DNA of 64,000 bases from Phialophora verrucosa (lineage: Eukaryota > Ascomycota > Eurotiomycetes > Chaetothyriales > Herpotrichiellaceae). The stretch covers positions 1,674,001 through 1,738,000 of the forward strand of contig MSED01000006.1 in assembly GCA_002099365.1 (NCBI GenBank), in the 5' to 3' direction. The notes beneath the pieces are model-generated. The model saw nothing but the letters and a program-made list of their open reading frames with translations. It ran no database searches and had not been told where the DNA came from. Numbering within the stretch: position 1 is the stretch's first letter; each line of letters begins with the position of its first letter. This document shows, in pieces, positions 1 to 8,738 of the stretch. The position numbers and the translations under genes are program-made.

Positions 1-1124
1 AGATGAAGGCCAATGCTAATAGAAGTTCTGATCATGAGGCCACTGAGACTCCAGCACTCGTTCAGTTCCAGGGTACCCTGAAGGTAGTGACACATCAACA
101 ATAGCGCTTGAATGAGCTCCAAGTTGCCCTCTTTGAAGATATGAGCAAAGACGATGTTCCGAGCTTTCACAAGGAACCGTGTCGCCGAGTGTGAAGGACT
201 TCGGCCCTGAATTGGGTTGTGAAACTCGTAACCATGGGCGAAGATGAGATTGAGCAACGCGAACCAGGTCGCTTTCGTCTCGGAATTATCCCCACCGTTC
301 ATCCACATTCGTTCATATTGGATTCGGAAGTTTGGTTCGTGAACGAAGGGGTAGAGACGATGGACATGGTTGAAATACGAATCCACAAGACTGTCTGCTA
401 GATCTCGGGGCGGCATCAAGTAGTTGTCCTCGGCGTCCCTTGGAGTGGCAGCGGATTCGAGGCTATAAGCTCGGGGGCTTTTTGAGCTTGAAAGACGCCG
501 GCGTTTGTTACCTGACACGTGAGCTTGCCGGGGCACCGAACTCGTTTGGACCTTTGAGACAAAAGCGAAAGTCGAGGATTCGCCAAAGAATGCTTCGGAA
601 TCTTGGGATTCGGACGGAGTATTTGCTGGCGAGGTCTTGTTGCCTGGGACTTTGCTCTGGGTTGGGATGTCGATAGTATCGTCGTTAAAGCTCGGAACAT
701 CAAAGTTTTGTGCCAGAGTTCCCTCGTTGTCACGTCCTAATATCTCTGCCGAAGCCTGCAGGAGCGCACCAAGTCCAGCTTGCCCTTCTTCTCGTTCCGA
801 ATCAGTCGTTGTGCTTCGATAGTGCCGCGGCTGGGCTTGTTCCTGGCTTCCACGGGGAGTGTCGACGGCTGCCTGCGTCTTGAGGTCCATTAGTGATTTA
901 AGCCTGGAACACAATTAGAGCACGCCAGATGTTTGATACATTCATCCCTACTCATCAAGGCTAAGGTCGTCAACCGAAATCGAAGGATATGCACATCGGA
1001 TCCCGCGACTCTGGCACGATCCACAGTTGGGTCGTTTCCCATCGCAGCGGTTCTTCCTCCTTCGACAGCTCGTGCATGCTTTTCCAGAGCCAATTCGCCT
1101 TTTCTGTATCTGCGCATCTGCCAT
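1..1124 (-). CDS. Zn2Cys6 transcription factor, C-terminal part cut by window edge
   Basis: Probable DNA-binding transcription regulator of the fungal Gal4 type. Exon 1 (1124-952) encodes the zinc cluster ACTSCRRRKNRCDGKRPNC followed by GSCQSRGIRC, the C-x2-C-x6-C spacing of the family, near residues 15-45. A 48-nt intron (951-904, GTAGGG..CCAG) joins in frame to exon 2 (903 to the edge). Exon 2 has a Ser/Thr-rich linker, then the start of the fungal_trans middle domain: DSYFNHVHRLYPFVHEPNF and, at the edge, LMIRTSISIGLH. The start is the ATG just upstream of the cluster (MADAQIQK). The rest of the protein lies outside the window. Its targets are unknown; it is transcribed away from the transporter and decarboxylase genes to its right, so a regulatory link is only inferred. 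Confidence 0.85.
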
Positions 1125-1679
1125 ATTAGAAGGCCCAAATGAGTCGCATTTCGCGAGGCGGAAGAGCCGAGAATTAGAGCAGCTGGGAAAATGACTTGTC
1201 GGGTAGCATTGAAATTTCAGGTCAGGTGCTAGTAAAAGCACAGTGAAAGTTGTCCATGCCTATTGCGCATTTGATCGCGCCAAGAACTGACAGGCGAGGT
1301 GCAGATAACCAGTAGTAATAAATTACTAGGTACAGATCCGGGGAATGAATGGGGAAGCCGGGGGGGCAATACGCGGCCACGAGGGGGCCAAATGCAGGGT
1401 TCACGGACGGTTTGGGCGCCCCAAAGCCTAACGAGGCCCCCATTTTCATTTTCTGCAGCCCCATGGCTCTCTACTGCATACATGTCCATACGTACTCCGT
1501 GTCTGCTGTCTATCCTCGACATCTTCAGGAACACCAATTTGGAGGGTGGAGATAATGTTGCATGTGCAATACACTCAATATCTCAGCTCTCGAGTCATCT
1601 ACGACGCTGATGATACATACATATCATACTGTACCAAAGCTTACATTCGCAAGCTAAACGTGTAGCCCTATTCACCACC
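1125..1679. other. Intergenic region
   Basis: About 555 bases between the regulator start and the end of the MFS gene. It should hold the promoter of the regulator and the 3' UTR of the transporter. A G-rich stretch lies near 1360-1395. No coding signal was recognised. Confidence 0.5.
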
Positions 1680-3380
1680 CTAGATATCCTTGTGAAACTG
1701 CGGTTGGCCCAGCCGCTTCCTCCACGCTTCGCCTTTAATCATCAGGACGACGATACCCAAGGACGTCACCGCTGTGAGCAGAGCAAGCGTGACCCACGCC
1801 CACTGGATGGTAATTTCGTCGGCGAATGGCAGACTGGATATGTCAGTATTCATCTTGCAATCGTCAGAGAATGGTCACAAGTACTTACGCATAGAACCCG
1901 AGCGGGAACGCAAAAGTCTGCCGCCAAAAGTTGTACAAGCTGCTGATTTCACCCGATTGTGGTTTGTAGCAGTCGCTGCAGTACGCGTAGCTGACTGTCG
2001 TCACCAGTTGCAGGCCAAAACTCGCAATCGCCATGCCCATAACAGGGCCCATCCAGTGTGTTTCGTGGTACAAGCAGACGCCGTAGATGATGATCCCTGT
2101 CGGGCAAAGGAGGAGGCTTCCAAGCGATGCCGGCAATCGGGCTTCGGGTTTCCTCTCCCCTCCATGTTTCTTTGCGTACCGGTACATGAACCAGTCTGAG
2201 AAGGGCCCGGACAAGAACTCTCCCAGGGCCGAGCCGATCAAAAGGGGAAGTCCAAGCATGAGACCGATGGCTCCGGTTTTGAAGTGATAGATCTTGGTGA
2301 AAAGAATGGCGACCGTCACAGCCGGTAGGATGGAGGCGAAGGCGAACGAGACGATGTAGTATAGACACGTGAGCGTCACGGATGGATAGTACATCATCTC
2401 AAAGGGGCGAACAAAATCCCGCAGGTGGACGCGTCGGTCGCGGAGCGCATTCCTTCGGAAGCTGAAGAGCATCTGCATGTACGTCCTCTCTTGGTGCTGG
2501 GCCAGTACCTTCTCCGAGCGTGAGAAGAGGGTCTCGGGCATGGCGAAGACCATAACAACAAAGGTCACTGCGTTAACGATGGCTGGGAAGTAATATGCCC
2601 ATCGCACTCCGGCCGTCTGTGCGAGGTACCCTCCGATCACAGGGCCAACATGGGCGCCGTTGGTCAGGAACACGGTGAAGATGCCCATCTTCATCCCTTT
2701 CTAAGCCATTGTTAGCAAGAGCATTCAAACTCGATCTGGACCAGCTAGCTAGCTGGCCGCAAGACAGCAATTAATTACCTCATGTAGGAAGAACATATCA
2801 TTGACGGTTGCGGCCCCAAGCGCCATCGCCGCACCGACGCCAACACCACTGAACACGCGAGCGATGATCAGGGTGTGCCATGTTTTCGCGACGCCGCTGC
2901 CGACCGTCGCAACGATGCCGATGAGTGTCGAGATGAGATACACAGGCCGTCTTCCGTACACATTGGCCAGCGGCGTCCAGACCAGAGGCGAGATTCCCAC
3001 CGAGATGATGACAGAAGTCGTCTGATATGACGCCTGGCTGACGGGGATGTGGAAAAGTTTTGCAAGTGGCACCAGCGCGGGATTGACAACCGACGAGTTG
3101 AACGGCCCAAGCATGGCGAGGAACGACGCCTGGATGAGCACGAGCCACTTCAGCCACGTCGGCCAGTTCTGCAAAATCCCTCGTTAGTATCTTGTCGCGC
3201 TCGAAAGAAGATCGCCTCGCTCACCAAAGGGTCGTCGCGAAAACGAGTAGGCTGTGGGAACAACGGGAAGCCATGGCGATCGCGTCGAACGTCGTCGGGC
3301 TTCTCTGGAACAGCGTTTTCAACCGCCTGCTCAGAGCCGTCATTGGAGACCACAACCTGGACTTTGTCGTCGGATTCCAT
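1680..3380 (-). CDS. MFS transporter (DHA1-like)
   Basis: Proton-driven plasma-membrane transporter of the major facilitator superfamily; substrate unknown. Four exons join in phase (3380-3225, 3168-2779, 2700-1889, 1833-1680) to give 503 residues. The first intron ends with a perfect TACTAAC branch site and TTTTGCAG. About 12 hydrophobic segments follow a polar N-terminus of about 60 residues. The loop 2-3 motif A is visible as NVYGRRPVYLIS, and loop C-terminal to TM6 begins PETLFSR. The gene ends with a short basic tail (WRKRLGQPQFHKDI). It is divergent from the dihydroxyphthalate decarboxylase-like gene with 399 bases between the two starts, so the pair may share a promoter and the transporter may import an aromatic acid. 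That role is inference. Confidence 0.88.
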
Positions 3381-3779
3381 CTTTGAAAATTATTTGACAA
3401 GGTCTCCTGTGAGTCCGGGGTAATAGTTGGTATAGCAATTCCCACGCATGCATTCTGTGGGGTATTATATCTGGGAGGCTCGCGTCCCCAGAGTCCCCAA
3501 CATCCAGACTTCCAGGGGTTTTTGTCGGATTAAGCCGCGGCATCATCCGATATGAGGCTGGTCCCATCTCCCACTCATTCCCCGGACCGGCAATCGAACT
3601 CATCGACTCCCCCTGCAGCGCCACGTTCCGGGCACATGCCGATCCCTGGAGGTCAGCATCGGAGAAGGCTGAGGCACATGACGTTGAAAGAGGGAAGGGG
3701 ACACAGAGAAAGAATCCTCTCCCTTCACCTTGAGTAATTGACAGATCCAAGCATTCGACTGAAAGTCGTCCAGTCCACG
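3381..3779. promoter_or_regulatory. Shared divergent promoter region
   Basis: This 399-base gap separates two divergent start codons, of the MFS transporter and of the decarboxylase-like gene. It must contain both 5' UTRs and probably common regulatory sites. No binding site could be assigned to a named factor. Confidence 0.5.
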
Positions 3780-4934
3780 ATGGTGCTCAAGCTCTCCTTT
3801 GCCTGTTGGGACTACGATCGCATGAAAGCCATTGAAGATGGCAGAGTTCGACCAGAGGGAATTGAACTCATCTTTCTAAACTACCGGGTCGAAGAAACGT
3901 ACGCTTGTTCAAACCCCTTGGTGCCGCCCTGAGCGATTGTAGCGAAAGTTATAGATGACTGACAATCTTGAGAACAGCTTCTTCCGCCAGCTTCGGTTTC
4001 AAGAATTCGACCTCTCCGAGCTGTCCCTGTCTTCTTACGTTCTCACCCTGAATCAGGACAACCCACCATTTATCGCTTTACCAGTTTTCCCGTCTCGCTT
4101 CTTCCGGCACCAGTCCATGTATATCAACTCCAAAGCCGGCATTAAGAAGCCCGAGGACCTACGAGGGAAACGAATAGGCACGCCGGAGTATCAAAGTTGG
4201 TACCCCTTCATTACAGGACCCTCAAGGACAGTGACTAACCATTGTCAATCATTTTTTGGCGAACCACAGTGACAGCAGCGGTCTGGCAACGGGGCATTCT
4301 AGCTGAAGACTTTGGCGTCCCCCTGTCCAGCGTGCACTTCTACACCGGTGCCATTGAACCATCGGACAAGCCCCGGCATTCCAAGGTCTCGCACAGCTAC
4401 CCGGCCGACATCAACGTGACCGAGATCCAGCCTGGGAAGAACCTGTCGCAGATGCTCGCTGACGGCGAGCTCGATGCCATCTTCAGCGCGACAAAACCCT
4501 CCTCGTTCGACACGTCCCCGGAAACGGTCACCCGGCTGTTCGACGACTTTAAAGCTGTCGAAGCCGAATACTACGCCCGAACCAAGATAATCCCAATCAT
4601 GCATGTCGTGGCCTTGAAACGCAGCGTGTATGAGGCCAACCCGTGGATCGCGAAGAGCCTGACCAAGGCGTTTGCCAGAAGTTTGGAGATGGCGTATGAG
4701 CCCCTGAAGGAGCGAGCGGCGTTGCGGTACATTCTGCCTTGGTTAGAGGACCACGTGGAGGAGACGAGGAAGTTGATGGGTGGCGATGATCGATGGTGGA
4801 AGGATGGCTTCGAAGCCAACAAGCACGTGCTGGAGAAGTTCTTGCAGTATTCGTTTGACCAGGGGTTGGCTAAGAAAAAGTACAGACCCGAAGACCTTTT
4901 CGCCCCGAGTGCGTTGGAGGACTTTGTGCTGTAG
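3780..4934 (+). CDS. 4,5-dihydroxyphthalate decarboxylase-like protein
   Basis: Resembles the bacterial 4,5-dihydroxyphthalate decarboxylase family (periplasmic-binding-protein fold), which converts 4,5-dihydroxyphthalate to protocatechuate. Three exons (3780-3898, 3978-4195, 4270-4934) splice in phase to 333 residues, near the family's usual length. Family landmarks recalled from memory line up along the whole protein: FACWDYDRMKAIEDG at the N-terminus, VRPEGIEL, FDLSELSLSSYV, IALPVFPSRFFRHQSMY, DLRGKRIGTPEYQ, then across the second splice MTAAVWQRGILAE, PSSF, TKIIPIMHVVALKR and LEDHVEETRKLMG. No signal peptide is seen, so it is probably cytosolic. It is divergent from an MFS transporter and lies upstream of an aldehyde dehydrogenase. 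The family is best known from bacteria, so bacterial origin with later intron gain is possible. The exact substrate is uncertain. Confidence 0.85.
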
Positions 4935-6654
4935 ATCAAATGGGTGTAATTGATAACTGTTGATCTATCACCTTTAGACCGCCCTGCGAACTTGGTGTCA
5001 AGAAATGGTCCAACATATCTGTGATATTGAACGGTCAACCTGTCCGCCATCTCAACCACTGCTTCCTGTTGACTAGCAATTCAACCCGAAACTCGTCTGG
5101 GTGCCGGTTGGAGCCTTCAATTTAAGACCACCATCCAGGAGCTGACTCCAGCCGGTAATTCAGTACATACACCAATCGTTTTCAGGCCAAACTACTTACT
5201 AGGTGCCATGGCGAACCCCAAAAGGAAGTCAGAACACACAGCAGATCGACTCACCTTCGCCTCCTGGTAGGCATACACTTTTGCCTCTCAAGGCTGAAGA
5301 GCTTCCTTCCTGACCAAGTCGTCTGGCATGACAGGACCTCCCATTCGGCCAGGAAGGCCACCCGTCCATGCGGGTCGATCTCTCTGGCATACTAACGCCT
5401 GAGAAATTCGCAATAACTACTACAGGCTCCTGGAACCAGCTGCTGCGCTTCCATGCTGCACCCTCCGATCGAAGTCGAAATCCGAGAAGATAAATTCGGT
5501 GGCGTCGTTGGCCAGAGCGGAACATGTCGTCCTCAGCAGGACCAGATTAGCATTTGGTATGGAAAGAAACTTGAGCGGAACACGCGACGACTTGACTTCA
5601 GGGGTCTTTTCTCGTCGAGGCGACCGCCGTCCCCTGACCGGGCGCTCGCCACCTCGTGCCTGGAACTGAGAGTGTCGAAAGTTCGGATTGATGTTTGGGC
5701 TCAGTGCCATACCGCCCAATGCTAGAGTCGTGTCTGTACCTGACAATCTATTACCAATTGTCAACGGACCATCAACTCAATTGACGGATCCATTTCCTAA
5801 CCTGGAGGATATGAAGCACGTGATCTCGGCGGGATTTTCTCGGTCTTATTGAGAGCTACGGACGACTCTCCGGGCTCGACGACGCTCCATCAAGTACGAG
5901 TAGCGACGCTGATCAGCAGCGACCCAATCAGTGTCAGCTCATCGCTTTCCTGAGTCCAGATCTATATCGCATACCCAAGCGATGTCCGGCAACCTGGGGT
6001 CCTTAGTCAGGACGACGTCACTTGAAATCTTGTGCATGGTCCCAGAGACATACCATCCAGGATCTTGATTGTCTTCACTACACTATCCGGCCGTATGTAT
6101 ACTGCGAAGCACTTGGGTGTTGATCGGTAATGCACCATCTTGCATCGTAGCAAGGCTACCGAGAGATCTCCGCCCTTTGAGCAAACGATGGCGTCGGCAT
6201 CTATGTGCTTGACGTCTACCTATCTCGCATACACTCTGCCCATACCGACCCTCGGATTGCTTCAGTCTTGGCTTGTCTTGATGACAATTGACTGCTCCGT
6301 AATCTGTCGAGTATCGTCTGGGAAGCCTACTCGTTTCGACATTGGATGCGGGATTTTGAACGATCCTGTGAGTTCTGGACATCACAATGACGGCACTCCA
6401 ACATGATATCATACAGGTATGCACAGTTGTTCCAAGTCAAGAAAGTACTAATGTAGGATCTCGAGAAGGACAATCCGTTCCATGCTCCTCAGAATCGTCA
6501 CAACACCAAAGCAAAGGCAAGAACCACGAACCAAGAACCAAAAACAAACAAAAGATCAAGAAAGCCACTTTCCATCTGCACCACCGTCGAAAGCAACATA
6601 ATTATCAGAGACCTACTTCATATCCAACCTACACCCCTCTAGCAAACAGGAAAG
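4935..6654. other. Long intergenic region, possible F-box-like remnant
   Basis: About 1.7 kb without a convincing gene. On the minus strand near 5460-5700 a short frame reads LLRTTCSALANDATEFIFSD, which recalls the F-box-adjacent segment of many fungal hypothetical proteins. It could be a remnant; the flanking sequence gives no supporting domain. The last 150 bases before 6655 are A/C-rich and look like the 5' UTR of the aldehyde dehydrogenase. Confidence 0.3.
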
Positions 6655-8091
6655 ATGGTCGCCGCAATTCCAGACTTCTATACCCCGCTCTCCCAACTCC
6701 CTGAGGAGTTCAAGGCTGTACAGGCAGCATTTGAAACCGACAAAACTCTCCCCATCGAATGGAGGAAAGAGCAGTTGAGACAGGTCTGGAAGATGTTGGA
6801 CGAGAATGAGAGCCGTTTCCACGAGGCCTTATACCAGGACATCCGTAAGCCCAAGGTTGAGACACAGGCATTCGAGATCATCGGGATCAAGAATGAGATC
6901 ATCCACACCCTCGAGAACCTGGACGAATGGGCCAAACCCTCGGCGGTGGATGTATTTGACGAATTCAAGGTCAACCAGCCTCGCGTCTACAAGCAACCCA
7001 AAGGCGCCGTTCTCATTCTCGGCACCTGGAACTACCCGGTGGACTTGACCATCGATCCCTTGATCTCCGTCATCTCGGCCGGTAACACGGCCGTCATCAA
7101 GCCTAGCGAGATGACTCCGGCCACGGCCAAGCTCCTTACCGAGCTGATCCCCAAGTATCTGGACAGTGACTGCTACCGCGTGGTCAACGGTGGAGTTGCT
7201 CAGTCAACCGAGCTGCTGACCTACCACTGGGCACACATTCTGTACACTGGTGGTGCCAAAGTGGCCCGCATCGTCATGGCCGCCGCCTCCAAGCACCTTA
7301 TCCCAGTGACCTTGGAGCTCGGTGGCAAGACTCCGGCGATTGTCACCGCGAAGGCCAACGTCGACATTGCCGCCAAGAGGATTGCGTGGGCGAAGACTTG
7401 GAACCTGGGCCAGACCTGCATGACCACCGACTACGTGCTGGTGCACGAGTCGGTGCGAGAGCAGTTCGTCGCAGCACTGGTCAAGTACGTCAAGGCCTTC
7501 TACGAGAACGCGGGCGTGGACGGCATGTCGAGCCTCATCAACGACATGCACTTCCAACGCATCGCCGACATGCTCGCCGCCACCAAAGGCAAGATCGCGT
7601 TCGGCGGCCGCAAGGACGCGGCCAAGCGCTTCGTCGAGCCCACCGTCATCTTGGACCCGGCCCTCGACGACTCGACCCTCGCGGCCGAGATCTTCGGGCC
7701 CCTCCTCCCCGTCGTCAGCTTCAAAACCTTCCCCGAGGCGCGCAAGCTCATCGACCAGATCGACCCCACCCCGCTCGGCCTCTACGTCATGACCGAAGAC
7801 AACAGCGAGGCCGAGTATTTCTTCACGCATATCCGCTCCGGCGGTGCCGCAATCAACGATCCCATGTCCCAGCTGGCCGTGCCGAGCGTGTCATTCGGTG
7901 GCTTTGGCGAGAGCGGCATGGGCAGCTACCGTGGCAAGGCGGGTTTCGAGACCTTCTCGCATTTGAAATCGGTGGTCACCACCTTTACCGACCCTGCGTC
8001 CGAGAGGGCCATCGAGTGGCGCTATGCTCTGGGCGATCGCGAAGAGAAGTATCACGCCATGAAGGCGGCCACTGAGATCCCATTGAACTAA
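6655..8091 (+). CDS. Aldehyde dehydrogenase, ALDH3-like
   Basis: NAD(P)-dependent oxidation of an aldehyde to its acid. A single uninterrupted exon of 478 residues, the length of class-3 / fatty aldehyde dehydrogenases. Visible motifs are ILGTWNYPVDLTIDPL with IKPSEMTPATAKLL (cofactor binding), TLELGGKTPAIV with the general-base Glu, and NLGQTCMTTDYVL with the catalytic Cys. EIFGPLLPVVSF and GGFGESGMGSYRGKAGF follow. There is no C-terminal hydrophobic anchor, unlike membrane-bound Hfd1-type enzymes, so a soluble enzyme is likely. The start is the first ATG after an A/C-rich leader. It is on the same strand as the decarboxylase-like gene but 1.7 kb away; a shared aromatic pathway is plausible, not shown. 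Confidence 0.95.
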   Translation: MVAAIPDFYTPLSQLPEEFKAVQAAFETDKTLPIEWRKEQLRQVWKMLDENESRFHEALYQDIRKPKVETQAFEIIGIKNEIIHTLENLDEWAKPSAVDVFDEFKVNQPRVYKQPKGAVLILGTWNYPVDLTIDPLISVISAGNTAVIKPSEMTPATAKLLTELIPKYLDSDCYRVVNGGVAQSTELLTYHWAHILYTGGAKVARIVMAAASKHLIPVTLELGGKTPAIVTAKANVDIAAKRIAWAKTWNLGQTCMTTDYVLVHESVREQFVAALVKYVKAFYENAGVDGMSSLINDMHFQRIADMLAATKGKIAFGGRKDAAKRFVEPTVILDPALDDSTLAAEIFGPLLPVVSFKTFPEARKLIDQIDPTPLGLYVMTEDNSEAEYFFTHIRSGGAAINDPMSQLAVPSVSFGGFGESGMGSYRGKAGFETFSHLKSVVTTFTDPASERAIEWRYALGDREEKYHAMKAATEIPLN

Positions 8092-8738
8092 AAGATGGCT
8101 TCTGATCGGGACGTAAGGTATGTTGTTGAGCAAGGTGTGTTGGTGAGCAAGGTGTGTTGGTGAGCAAGGTGTGTTGGTGAGCAAGGTGTGTTGGTATTCA
8201 GCCTGGATAGTTGGTTACTGCTAGGATCGTCGGATTAGACTCGCTCGCTATAGATATTGCAAGGCGCTAGTGACTGGGTGTAATATAGAAGTCATTCTTT
8301 CATGCTATACTAGAGGAAGAAGTGTGTCAACTGTACTGCGTGTCTACTCATGTGTCAGGGCATCCTATTGGCTCATTTCCAAAGACTCGCCAACTCGCTT
8401 AGCCTTGAGGTCCTTTGCAGGCACAAATGGCGCTTAATGCGACATGGCGATGACGAGTTTCAAGTGCCAGGCGCCATCGTCCCGTGGTCTCCAGCCCTCT
8501 TGGCATCGTCCCGAGCTCGAGAAGTGTTCCGTCGCGCTTCTCAGCCTCATCCTCAATTCCCTTCTCACTTCCCTTCTCACAACCACACACATCACGATCT
8601 CCCTGCTACCATTCATGTCATTATCTGTAGCAGCTGAAAACATACGACTTTGCTTGTGTATCGTTTGCCCCCACTTCTCATGGAAATACACCATCGGGAC
8701 GACGTTTGAAACGTCAGGCTGAGCGATGTGGCCAGCCG
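8092..8738. other. Intergenic region downstream of aldehyde dehydrogenase
   Basis: Contains a 17-nt tandem repeat (listed separately) immediately after the aldehyde dehydrogenase, then sequence with no recognised gene. The 5' end of the ENTH-HET gene is uncertain and could extend into it. Confidence 0.4.
8128..8195. repeat. 17-nt tandem repeat, four perfect copies
   Basis: The unit GAGCAAGGTGTGTTGGT is repeated exactly four times without mismatch. It begins 37 bases after the stop codon of the aldehyde dehydrogenase, so it probably lies in the 3' UTR. Perfect identity suggests recent expansion or ongoing length variation. Confidence 0.95.

Noticed and set aside
7204..8075. Long frames on both strands inside the aldehyde dehydrogenase
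   Set aside because: Shadow frames from strong codon bias in a well-supported gene.
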